From Saccharopolyspora hordei (GTDB lineage: Bacteria > Actinomycetota > Actinomycetes > Mycobacteriales > Pseudonocardiaceae), in contig NZ_JACCFJ010000001.1 of the NCBI RefSeq assembly GCF_013410345.1, positions 4,191,001-4,255,000 of the forward strand: 64,000 bases of DNA, given 5' to 3'. Within the stretch, counting starts at the first letter, position 1, and each line of letters starts with the position of its first letter. The position numbers and the translations under genes are program-made. The notes under the pieces were generated by a model. The model was not told the origin of the DNA. It searched no databases and worked only from the letters and a program-made list of their open reading frames with translations. Shown piece by piece: positions 8,905-16,386 of the stretch.

Positions 8905-9392
8905 CGCCGCACGACCTCCACGATGGCTGGGACCACGTTGGCGTAGGCGCCGCAGCGGCACAGGTTCCCGCTCATGCGCTCGCGCACTTCATCGGACAGG
9001 TCGGCGGACTCCGGGGTGACCGCGCTGGGCTCTCCGTCGTGCATCTCCTGCACCATGCCCACCGCCGACACCACCTGCCCCGGCGTGCAGTAGCCGCACT
9101 GGAAGGCGTCGTGCTCGATGAACGCGCGCTGGACGGGGTGCAGCTGCCCGTTGCCCAGTCCGTCCGCCGTGCGCAGGTCCGCGCCGTCGAAGGCCACCGC
9201 CAGCATCAGGCAGCTGTTGACCCGCCGGCCGTCGAGCAGCAGCGTGCACGCGCCGCACTGCCCGTGGTCGCACCCCTTCTTCGGGCCGGTGATGCCGAGC
9301 CGCTCCCGCAGCGCGTCGAGCACCGTGGTGCGGGTGTCGACGGTGAGCCGGTGTTCCACGCCGTCCACGACGAGGGTGATCTCGGTGTCCAT
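8901..9392 (-). CDS. [2Fe-2S] subunit of molybdenum hydroxylase (PaoA-like)
   Basis: Small electron-transfer subunit, 163 aa, carrying two [2Fe-2S] clusters. The plant-ferredoxin type cluster motif is CDHGQCGAC with a later Cys in NSC; the second set is CGYC and CRCG. It transfers electrons from the molybdenum centre towards FAD. The start at 9392 follows GGAGGGG; an in-frame ATG 15 bp upstream lacks such a site. Unlike E. coli PaoA there is no twin-arginine signal, so the enzyme is probably cytoplasmic. First gene of the operon, just downstream of a tandem 20-bp repeat. Confidence 0.93.
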   Translation of the reverse strand: MDTEITLVVDGVEHRLTVDTRTTVLDALRERLGITGPKKGCDHGQCGACTLLLDGRRVNSCLMLAVAFDGADLRTADGLGNGQLHPVQRAFIEHDAFQCGYCTPGQVVSAVGMVQEMHDGEPSAVTPESADLSDEVRERMSGNLCRCGAYANVVPAIVEVVRR

Positions 9393-9404
9393 TGCCCCTC
9401 CCCT

Positions 9405-9447
9405 CAAGGCCTGTCCACCAGGCCCGGCAAGGCCTGTCCACCAGGCC
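9405..9447 (-). promoter_or_regulatory. Tandem 20-bp dyad, candidate operator of the molybdenum hydroxylase operon
   Basis: CAAGGCCTGTCCACCAGGCC occurs twice without mismatch, at 9405-9424 and 9428-9447 (23-bp period). Each copy holds a perfect inverted repeat GGCCTG-tccac-CAGGCC. It lies 13 to 55 nt upstream of the operon's first ATG, where a repressor would cover the promoter or leader. The 23-bp period is about two helical turns, as expected for cooperative binding. Confidence 0.6.
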
Positions 9448-9470
9448 TACCCCCGTCGTGGGAGGCGCAT

Positions 9471-9683
9471 TCACGGGTCCTCGTCGGGGCGCTCCTGGGC
9501 CAGCCGCTCGTCGTGGGTGTCGCCCTCCCGCTCGTCGCGCGGGGTGGGGCGCTTCTCGGTGGCCTGGGTCCAGCCCTCCGGCGGTTCCACGCCGAGCTCG
9601 ACCGGGTCGCGGCCGAACTCGTCCTCGTCCACGCTCTCGGCCCCGGCCTCCAGGGTCTCGGGCTCTTCCGGTTGTTCGGACAT
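9471..9683 (-). CDS. Small acidic protein, DUF5709-like
   Basis: A 70-aa, strongly acidic and hydrophilic protein. The core GVEPPEGW, then TPRDEREGDTHDERLAQERPDE, resembles the actinobacterial DUF5709 family (unknown function); this is recognition from memory and moderately sure. The ATG at 9683 is preceded by GGAGGTG. It begins 6 bp after the polymerase stop, so it is probably co-transcribed with it. Confidence 0.65.
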   Translation of the reverse strand: MSEQPEEPETLEAGAESVDEDEFGRDPVELGVEPPEGWTQATEKRPTPRDEREGDTHDERLAQERPDEDP

Positions 9684-9688
9684 CCTGC

Positions 9689-10561
9689 TCACCTCCGGTG
9701 CGAGCTGCCCAGATCCGCCCACGGATCGTCCTTCTGCGCCAGCCTGCGCGCCATGTTCGCCAAGCCGTAGGACTGCGGTCCCACGCGACCGAGCTCGGCG
9801 AGGTCGATCGGCGTCGCGGCCGGGGCGCCGGGCCGGGCGCGCAGCGAGTAGGGCGCGATCATGGTCTGGCCGTAGCCGTTGCGGTTGGTGTCCAGGAAGA
9901 TCCGGTCGCCGCGCTTGTCCTTGCGCTGCTCGACGGTGAGCCGGTCCGGGTCGTCGCGCACCGCCGCCTCGGCCAGTTCGCGCAGCTCGGCCCGGACCTC
10001 GTCGAACTCGCGATCACCGCGCAGCGGCGCGGCGACGTGGAAGCCCCGGCCCCCGGTGGCCTGCACGTGCGGGTCCAGGCCCGCGTCGCGGAACCGGTCG
10101 CACGTCCGGCGGGTCACCGCGCGCAGCTCGTCCAGCCCGGTCCCGTCCGGCGGGTCCAGGTCGAGCACCACCAGCACCGGCCGCTCCGGGTCTTCCACAG
10201 TAGACAGTCCGATGTGGAACTCCAGGCACGCCTGCCCGGCCAGGTAGAGCAGCGTCGCCTCGTCGTCCAGCACGACGTGGTGCACCACCCCGCGGTCACC
10301 GCGCTGCGGCACCCCCACCACCCGGACCCAGTCCGGGAAGTGGTCCGAGGCCTCCTTCTGGAAGAACCCGCTGCCGTCGATGCCGTCCGGGAACCTCCGC
10401 ATCGTCAGCGGTTTCCCGCGGGCGTGCGCGACCAGGGGCCCGGCGACCGAGCGGTAGTAGTCGACCACGTCCTGCTTGCGGTAGCCCTCCTCCGGGTAGA
10501 GCACCTTGTCCGGTTTGGACAGTTCGAACCGGTGCCCCTGCACCTCCAGCTGCGCGCTCAT
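9689..10561 (-). CDS. Stand-alone LigD-type polymerase domain (NHEJ primase-polymerase)
   Basis: A 290-aa protein matching the polymerase domain of LigD, an archaeo-eukaryotic primase fold used in non-homologous end joining. Visible are LSKPDKVLYPEEGYRKQD, GFFQKEAS, the catalytic DLDPPDGT (two Asp), QATGGRGFHV and FLDTNRNGYGQTMIAPYSLR. No ligase or nuclease domain is fused, and no ku or ligase gene is nearby. Actinobacteria often carry several such single-domain proteins. The ATG overlaps the stop of the small gene at 10558, and another small gene follows 6 bp later, giving a three-gene unit. Confidence 0.9.
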   Translation of the reverse strand: MSAQLEVQGHRFELSKPDKVLYPEEGYRKQDVVDYYRSVAGPLVAHARGKPLTMRRFPDGIDGSGFFQKEASDHFPDWVRVVGVPQRGDRGVVHHVVLDDEATLLYLAGQACLEFHIGLSTVEDPERPVLVVLDLDPPDGTGLDELRAVTRRTCDRFRDAGLDPHVQATGGRGFHVAAPLRGDREFDEVRAELRELAEAAVRDDPDRLTVEQRKDKRGDRIFLDTNRNGYGQTMIAPYSLRARPGAPAATPIDLAELGRVGPQSYGLANMARRLAQKDDPWADLGSSHRR

Positions 10562-10755
10562 CGCGGGTCACCGCAGCCGGTCGGTCGTCCGGCCTCCGCC
10601 GCGTTCGGGGTCGCCGTCCTCGGCGAGCGGCCCCCGGCGACCGCCCACGACGTGCGCGCTCCGGCGACCTCCCACCGGGAGGGGTCGTGCCGCCGGTCGC
10701 TCGACCACCGCTGACCGTGCTCGCTCGGGTGCGTTCCCGTTCCGTCCTCGACCAT
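10558..10755 (-). CDS. Small hypothetical protein upstream of the LigD-type polymerase
   Basis: A 65-aa open frame with ATG at 10755 after AGGTGG, ending in a TGA that overlaps the polymerase ATG (ATGA). The protein is hydrophilic, with WSSDRRHDPSRWEV and no domain I recognise. The coupling and ribosome-binding site argue for translation; the composition is only moderately protein-like, so it may be a short leader peptide. Confidence 0.45.
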   Translation of the reverse strand: MVEDGTGTHPSEHGQRWSSDRRHDPSRWEVAGARTSWAVAGGRSPRTATPNAAEAGRPTGCGDPR

Positions 10756-10927
10756 GCCCACCACCTACCCCGCGTGGTCGCTCGCTAACCGGGAGCGACC
10801 GAACAACCGCGCGAGGCCGCGCGGACGAACATCAAGTTGAGACGATCGGGTGAAACCGGGAACCAACGGGCGGCGGGTTTGTTCCTATGGGGCGAGAAGT
10901 GCACCGAGGTCAGGGAGAAGAGCACCC

Positions 10928-11143
10928 ATGCAGCAGCACGTGCACGCCGAGCTGATCGGCGGCCCGGAGGACGGCCGGTCGTTCATCCTCCCCGCACCGG
11001 ATGCGGACCAACCGCTCGGCCAGCTCACCTTCCCGTCCTCGCGGGACGACGAGCTGCCGTACGCGCGCTACGACCGGTGCGACCGCCGCGCGGACGGTGT
11101 GTGGCGCTACCAGTACGCCGGGGAGGTGGCCGTCCGGTCGTGA
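10928..11143 (+). CDS. Small hypothetical actinobacterial protein
   Basis: 71 aa, ATG at 10928 with an AGGGAG about 12 nt upstream. It contains HAELIGGPEDGRSFILP and ends YARYDRCDRRADGVWRYQYAG, a pattern I associate with small actinobacterial and phage-related hypothetical proteins of unknown role. It is divergent from the polymerase cluster and 80 bp upstream of the CoA-transferase gene. Confidence 0.65.
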   Translation: MQQHVHAELIGGPEDGRSFILPAPDADQPLGQLTFPSSRDDELPYARYDRCDRRADGVWRYQYAGEVAVRS

Positions 11144-11222
11144 CCGCGAGCGGAGCGGGCGGTGGGACGACTCGCCGGGCCGCTCCATCGGCACGGGACC
11201 GTCGACGCGCACTGGAGGCACC

Positions 11223-12707
11223 ATGTCGTTGACCGAGCGGATCACCCCAGCACTGGCCGCGCCCGCGACCGACGACGCGTTCGACCCGCTCGCCGAGCTC
11301 ACCGACGTGCTCGCCGGGGTCGGCCTGAGCCCGTCCGACTCGGGCGGGCGGATCACCTTCCGCGGTGCCGACCCGGTGGTGCCCAGCACGCTGCGCCTCG
11401 GTGGTGCCGCCGCCATCGCGCTGGCTGCGAAGTCGGTGGCGATGGCGGCGATCTGGCAGCTGCGCGGCGGAGCCGGCCAGGACGTCGAGGTGGACCTGCG
11501 CCGCGCCCCGCACCGGCTGTGCCCGTTCTACGACCGCACGTGGGAGCTGCTCAACGGCCATCCCCCCGCCACCGCGGCCAACGCCAGCAACGCGCTCGGC
11601 TTCGCCTTCTACCGCACCGCCGACGACCGCTGGGTGATGCCGCTCAACCCGTACCCGAAGCTCAAGGTCGCCGCGCAGAAGCTGCTCGGCGTCCCGGAGG
11701 ACGCCGAGGCGGTCGCCGGGGCCGTCGCCGCGTGGCGGGGCCGCGACCTGGAGGACGCGGGGGCCGAGGCGGGCGTGGTCATGCCGATGCTGCGCACCCC
11801 GGAGGAGCTGTTCGCCGAACCCCACTACCAGGAGTCGCTGGTCCACCAGCCGCTTGTCGAGATCACCAAGATCGGCGACAGCGACCCCGAGCCGTTCCGA
11901 CCGGGCGGCACCCTGCCGCTGGACGGCGTCCGGGCGCTCGGCATGGGGCACGTGATCGCCGGGGCGGGCGCCGGGCGGGCGCTGGCGCTGCACGGAGCCG
12001 ACGTGCTCAACCTGTGGCGCCCCACCGAGCTGGAGCACGACACCACCTACGTCACCGCCAACGTCGGCGTGCGGTCCTCCACAGTGGACCCGCGGCGCGG
12101 TGACGGACCACAGCTCGTCCGGCGGCTGCTCGCCGACGCCGACGTCTTCTACGCCAACCGCCGCCCCGGGTACCTGGAGCGGATCGGCCTGTCGCCGGAG
12201 CAGGCCGCCGAGGTGCGCCCGGGCATCGTGCACGTGACGGCCTCGTTCGCCGGCCGCACCGGGCCCTGGGCCGGACGGGTCGGCTTCGACCAGTCCGCGG
12301 GCGCCGTCGTGGGCATGATGGGCCTCGAGGGCGACGGCGAGACGCCGCAGCTGCCGCCGATCCTGGTGGTCAACGACTACATCGTGTCCTGGCTGCTGGC
12401 CCTCGGCGCCGCCCAGGCGCTCGTCCGCCGCGCCACCGAGGGCGGCAGCTACCGCGTGCACGTCTCGCTGACCCGTGCCGCGCTGTGGATCCTGGGCATG
12501 GGCGTCTTCGACCGCGACTACGCGCACGAGGTGGCGGGCACCGGCGAGGAGCACGCCTACCTCGACCCGGAGACCTTCACCGCGGACACCCCGCTCGGCC
12601 ACTACCAGGGCGTCACCGACCAGGTGCGGATGACCGAGACCCCCGGCGCCTACCGCCACGTCCTCGTCCCCCGCGGCTCCTCCCGCCCGGAGTGGCTCCC
12701 CCGCTAG
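11223..12707 (+). CDS. CoA transferase family III (CaiB/BaiF-like)
   Basis: 494 aa with GGAGG seven bases before the ATG. The C-terminal two thirds is the family III fold: LDGVRALGMGHVIAGAGAGR, HGADVLNLWRP, ADVFYANRRPGYLERIGLSPEQ, VHVTASFAGRTGPWAGRVGFDQ. Such enzymes move CoA between acyl-CoA and a free carboxylate. The N-terminal third looks like a partial second copy, as seen in some longer members. Acyl substrate unknown; no dedicated partner gene is adjacent. Confidence 0.85.
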   Translation: MSLTERITPALAAPATDDAFDPLAELTDVLAGVGLSPSDSGGRITFRGADPVVPSTLRLGGAAAIALAAKSVAMAAIWQLRGGAGQDVEVDLRRAPHRLCPFYDRTWELLNGHPPATAANASNALGFAFYRTADDRWVMPLNPYPKLKVAAQKLLGVPEDAEAVAGAVAAWRGRDLEDAGAEAGVVMPMLRTPEELFAEPHYQESLVHQPLVEITKIGDSDPEPFRPGGTLPLDGVRALGMGHVIAGAGAGRALALHGADVLNLWRPTELEHDTTYVTANVGVRSSTVDPRRGDGPQLVRRLLADADVFYANRRPGYLERIGLSPEQAAEVRPGIVHVTASFAGRTGPWAGRVGFDQSAGAVVGMMGLEGDGETPQLPPILVVNDYIVSWLLALGAAQALVRRATEGGSYRVHVSLTRAALWILGMGVFDRDYAHEVAGTGEEHAYLDPETFTADTPLGHYQGVTDQVRMTETPGAYRHVLVPRGSSRPEWLPR

Positions 12708-12886
12708 CCCCCGCACACCCCTGGTGACGCAACTCCAAGGGAAGCCAGGCGTCCGCTCCCCCTCGGATCCGCGTCCCCCAACAGCGGTGAGGGGATCCTG
12801 CTCCCATCGCTCCACCTCGCTACCGGCATCGCCGCGCCGGACGAGGGGGGAACGACTCCACCGGAGGTGTGTGGGAGGGTTCCGGC

Positions 12887-13684
12887 GTGCGGATCGCGAG
12901 CTGGAACGTCAACTCCGTCCAGGCCCGGTTGCCGAAGCTGCTCGACTGGCTGGGCACCGCCGAGCCGGACGTGCTGTGCCTGCAGGAGCTCAAGTGCTCC
13001 GCGGACGCCTTCCCCCGCGACGAGGTCGGCGAGCTGGGCTACGAGGTCGCCGCGCACGGCACCGGGCGCTGGAACGGGGTCGCGGTGCTGTCCAAGGTCG
13101 GCGTCGACGACGTGCGTCGCGGGCTGCTCGACGAACCCGGCTACCTCGCCGACGGGGCGATGTTCGAGGCGAAGGAGCCGCGCGCGATCGGCGCCACCTG
13201 CGGTGGTGTCCGCGTGTGGTCGGTGTACGTGCCCAACGGCCGCGAGGTCGGACACCCGCACTACACCTACAAGCTCCGCTGGCTGGCCGCCCTGCGCGCG
13301 ACCGTCGCCGAGGAGCTGGCCGACCTGCCGTTCGCCGTGCTGGGCGACTTCAACATCGCCCCGACCGACGCCGACGTCTGGGACATCGCCCAGTTCGCCG
13401 GCTGCACGCACGTCACCGCCGAGGAGCGCCAGGCGCTGACCGCGCTCACCGAGGTCGGCTTGACCGAGGTCCGCCCGCGCGCCCTGAAGCACGACGTGCC
13501 CTTCACCTACTGGGACTACCGGGCGCTGCGCTTCCCGAACAACCAGGGCATGCGCATCGACCTGGTCTTCGGCGACGAGCGGTTCACCAGCGCGGTCACC
13601 GACGCCCACGTCGACCGCAACGCCCGCAAGGGCAAGGGCACCTCCGACCACGCCCCGGTGGTCGTCGACCTCGACCTCCCGTGA
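12887..13684 (+). CDS. xth: Exodeoxyribonuclease III / AP endonuclease
   Basis: 265-aa member of the exonuclease III branch of the EEP family, acting in base excision repair by cleaving at abasic sites and removing 3' blocking groups. Motifs are RIASWNVNSVQARL, LCLQELK (metal-binding Glu), the GDFNIAP catalytic Asp-Asn pair, the middle RIDLVF, and the terminal SDHAPVV His. GTG at 12887 follows GGAGGG by eight bases; the frame stays open 18 bp upstream, but that would lack a ribosome-binding site. Confidence 0.92.
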   Translation: MRIASWNVNSVQARLPKLLDWLGTAEPDVLCLQELKCSADAFPRDEVGELGYEVAAHGTGRWNGVAVLSKVGVDDVRRGLLDEPGYLADGAMFEAKEPRAIGATCGGVRVWSVYVPNGREVGHPHYTYKLRWLAALRATVAEELADLPFAVLGDFNIAPTDADVWDIAQFAGCTHVTAEERQALTALTEVGLTEVRPRALKHDVPFTYWDYRALRFPNNQGMRIDLVFGDERFTSAVTDAHVDRNARKGKGTSDHAPVVVDLDLP

Positions 13685-13709
13685 CCGGGCACCCGGCGCC
13701 GTGACCGGA

Positions 13710-14210
13710 TCAGCGGTGCTCGGGCTCGAACTCGTCGAAGATCAGCCAGGTGTGGCAGGTGCGCACGCCCGGCAGCGACTGGATGTGGTCGAACACCAGG
13801 GTCCGCAGCGACACGTTGTCCTCGGTGCGCACCCGCACCACGATGTCGAACTCCCCCGCCACCAGCGCCACGTGCTCGACGGAGTCGATCTCGGCGAGCC
13901 GGCGGGACACCTCGCGCCAGGTGTCCTGCTCGATGGACAGGGCGATGAGCGCCGCCGTGCCGAGCCCGGCCTTGGTGGGCTCGACGTGGGCGTGGAACCC
14001 GGTGATCACCCCGCAGCGCAGCAGCCGGTCCACCCTGCTGTGCGCGTTGGTCCGCGAGATGTTGACCCGCTCGGCCAGGGTGCGGATGGACATCCGGCCG
14101 TCGCGGACCAGCTCGTCGACGATGCGCGCGTCGATGTCGTCCAGCGCCGGAGCCGTTCGTCCAGCCCGGCCGCGCCGGATGCCGCCTTCCTCGGACGGAT
14201 GGTCGATCAT
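13710..14210 (-). CDS. bkdR: Lrp/AsnC family regulator, probable regulator of the bkd operon
   Basis: 166 aa: an N-terminal winged HTH (LDDIDARIVDELVRDGRMSIRTLAERVNISRTNAHSRV split over residues 22-60) followed by the RAM/Lrp ligand-binding domain (HVALVAGEFDIVVRV). Lrp proteins sense amino acids. It is transcribed away from the E1-alpha gene, the common arrangement in which the Lrp protein senses branched-chain amino acids and controls their degradation; the symbol is assigned on this context. Confidence 0.85.
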   Translation of the reverse strand: MIDHPSEEGGIRRGRAGRTAPALDDIDARIVDELVRDGRMSIRTLAERVNISRTNAHSRVDRLLRCGVITGFHAHVEPTKAGLGTAALIALSIEQDTWREVSRRLAEIDSVEHVALVAGEFDIVVRVRTEDNVSLRTLVFDHIQSLPGVRTCHTWLIFDEFEPEHR

Positions 14211-14314
14211 CCTGTGCTCCCGAAGCCGTTCGTTCCGATTGTTCGCCGATGGCTTGTATCACATGACGCCACTGGCTCACGATCTCATGCCAGTCGTCCA
14301 AGGAGGTGTCGGCC
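14211..14314 (+). promoter_or_regulatory. Divergent lrp / bkd promoter region
   Basis: The 104 bp between the divergent starts is AT-richer than its surroundings around 14235-14275 (TGTATCACATGAC). It must hold both promoters and probably the Lrp sites. I see no hexamer pair good enough to place. AGGAGG at 14301-14306 serves the E1-alpha GTG. Confidence 0.4.
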
Positions 14315-15367
14315 GTGGAATGGCTTCCGTCGAGCACTCCGGTGGGGCTGCTGGAGCAGCCCGACGCGCGCTACCCGGTCCCGGAGCCGCCGCGCCTGCT
14401 GGCCGCCTACCGGGCGATGGTGGTGGGCCGCCGGTTCGACGCGCAGGCCACCACCCTGACCAAGCAGGGCCGGCTGGCGGTGTACCCGTCCTCGCGCGGC
14501 CAGGAGGCCTGCCAGGTCGGCGCGGCGCTGAGCATCGGTGCGCAGGACTGGCTGTTCCCGACCTACCGCGACTCGGTGGCGCTGGTGACCCGCGGGATCG
14601 ACCCGGTGGAGGTGCTGACGCTGCTGCGCGGTGACTGGCACTGCGGCTACGACGTGCCGAGCACCCGCACCGCGCCGCAGTGCACGCCGCTGGCCACCCA
14701 GACCCTGCACGCGGTGGGCCTGGCGCACGGGGAGGCCCGCAAGGGCAGCGGCGCGGTGGCGCTGGTGCTGATCGGTGACGGCGCCACGAGCGAAGGCGAC
14801 TTCCACGAGGCGCTGAACTTCGCCGCGGTGTTCCGGGCCCCGGTGGTGTTCCTGGTGCAGAACAACGGCTACGCGATCAGCGTGCCGCTGGCCAAGCAGT
14901 CGGCCGCGCCGTCCCTGGCGCACAAGGGGATCGGTTACGGCGTGCGCAGCGAGCAGGTGGACGGCAACGACGCGGCGGCGGTGCTGTCGGTGCTGGACAC
15001 CGCCGTGGCGCACGCCCGCTCCGGCGCCGGGCCCTTCCTGGTGGAGGCGCACACCTACCGGATGGAGGCGCACACCAACGCCGACGACGCCGGGCGGTAC
15101 CGCTCGGCCGAGGAGGTCGAGCGCTGGCGGCAGCGCGACCCGATCGACCGGTTGGAGCGCCACCTGCGCGCCGCCGGGCACCTCGACGACGCCGCCGTGG
15201 AACGGATCGGCGCCGAGGCCGAGGAGTTCGCCGCGCAGGTCCGCGAACGCGTGCAGGACGAGCCCAGCACGGACCCGGAGGAGCTCTTCCGCCACGTCTA
15301 CGCCGAGCCGACCCCGCAGCTGCGCGAGCAGCTCGCCGAGCTCCGAGCCGAACAGGAGGCGTTGTGA
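14315..15367 (+). CDS. bkdA: Branched-chain 2-oxoacid dehydrogenase E1 alpha
   Basis: 350-aa thiamine diphosphate-dependent E1 alpha subunit. It decarboxylates branched-chain 2-oxoacids from Val, Leu and Ile, supplying acyl-CoA starters for branched fatty acids and precursors for polyketides. The ThDP motif GDGATSEGDFHEALNFAAVF and the following VQNNGYAIS are intact, as is YRMEAHTNADDAGRYR near the phosphorylation-loop region. GTG at 14315 lies eight bases after a perfect AGGAGG. The stop overlaps the E1 beta start. Confidence 0.92.
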   Translation: MEWLPSSTPVGLLEQPDARYPVPEPPRLLAAYRAMVVGRRFDAQATTLTKQGRLAVYPSSRGQEACQVGAALSIGAQDWLFPTYRDSVALVTRGIDPVEVLTLLRGDWHCGYDVPSTRTAPQCTPLATQTLHAVGLAHGEARKGSGAVALVLIGDGATSEGDFHEALNFAAVFRAPVVFLVQNNGYAISVPLAKQSAAPSLAHKGIGYGVRSEQVDGNDAAAVLSVLDTAVAHARSGAGPFLVEAHTYRMEAHTNADDAGRYRSAEEVERWRQRDPIDRLERHLRAAGHLDDAAVERIGAEAEEFAAQVRERVQDEPSTDPEELFRHVYAEPTPQLREQLAELRAEQEAL

Positions 15368-16386
15368 TGGCACCGACCAGCATGGCCCAGGCGCTCAACG
15401 CAGCGCTGCGCGACGCCCTCGCCGAGGACGAGCGGGTGGTGGTCTTCGGTGAGGACGTCGGCAAGCTCGGCGGGGTCTTCCGGATCACCGACGGCCTGCA
15501 GGACACCTTCGGCGAGGACCGCTGCTTCGACACGCCCCTGGCCGAGTCCGGCATCGCCGGGTTCGCCGTGGGCATGGCCATGGCCGGGTACCGCCCGGTG
15601 GTGGAGATGCAGTTCGACGCCTTCGCCTTCCCCGCCTTCGAGCAGGTCGTCTCGCACGTGGCCAAGATGCGCAACCGCACGCGCGGGTCGGTCCCGCTGC
15701 CGATCGTGATCCGGGTGCCGTACGCGGGCGGGATCGGCGGCGTGGAGCACCACTGCGACTCCAGCGAGGCCTACTACGCGCACACCCCCGGGTTGAAGGT
15801 CGTCTCCCCGGCGACCCCGGCGGACGCGTACTCGTTGCTGCGCGCGGCGATCGCCGACCCGGACCCGGTCGTGTTCCTGGAGCCGAAGAAGCTCTACTGG
15901 TCCAAGGAGGACGTCGCGCTGCCGGTGCGCACCGAGCCGATCGGCCGCGCCGTGGTCCGCCGGCCGGGCCGCGACGCCACGCTCATCGCCTACGGCCCCG
16001 GTGTCCCGCTGGCCCTGGAGTCCGCGGAGGCCGCCACCGAGGAGGGCTGGGACGTGCAGGTGGTCGACGTGCGCAGCCTGGTCCCGTTCGACGACGAGAC
16101 GGTGACCGCCGCGGTGCGCGAGACCGGCCGGTGCGTGGTCGTGCAGGAGGCGCAGGGGTTCGCCGGGGTGGGCGCGGAGATCGCGGCGCGCGTGCAGGAG
16201 CGCTGCTTCCACTCGCTGGCCGCGCCGGTGCTGCGCGTCTCCGGCTTCGACATCCCGTACCCGCCGCCGAAGCTGGAGCACGTCCACCTGCCCGACGTCG
16301 ACCGGGTGCTCGACGCGCTCGCCCGGTTGCAGTGGGACGACCAGCCGGACCTGAAGTGGATCGGACCTCGGGAGGGAGCGGCGTGA
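15367..16386 (+). CDS. bkdB: Branched-chain 2-oxoacid dehydrogenase E1 beta
   Basis: 339-aa E1 beta subunit, partner of the upstream alpha subunit in the alpha2-beta2 E1. Visible are FGEDVGKLGGVFRIT, DTPLAESGIAGFAVGMAMAG (ThDP pyrimidine region), FDAFAFPAFEQ and the C-terminal transketolase domain ending VVVQEAQGFAGVGAEIAA. ATG at 15367 overlaps the alpha stop; a GTG one codon earlier (15364) is an alternative. The stop overlaps the E2 start. Confidence 0.92.
   Translation: MAPTSMAQALNAALRDALAEDERVVVFGEDVGKLGGVFRITDGLQDTFGEDRCFDTPLAESGIAGFAVGMAMAGYRPVVEMQFDAFAFPAFEQVVSHVAKMRNRTRGSVPLPIVIRVPYAGGIGGVEHHCDSSEAYYAHTPGLKVVSPATPADAYSLLRAAIADPDPVVFLEPKKLYWSKEDVALPVRTEPIGRAVVRRPGRDATLIAYGPGVPLALESAEAATEEGWDVQVVDVRSLVPFDDETVTAAVRETGRCVVVQEAQGFAGVGAEIAARVQERCFHSLAAPVLRVSGFDIPYPPPKLEHVHLPDVDRVLDALARLQWDDQPDLKWIGPREGAA

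Noticed and set aside
9689-10561. Full LigD (ligase-nuclease-polymerase)
   Set aside because: Only the polymerase domain is encoded; the neighbouring frames contain no ligase or phosphoesterase motif.
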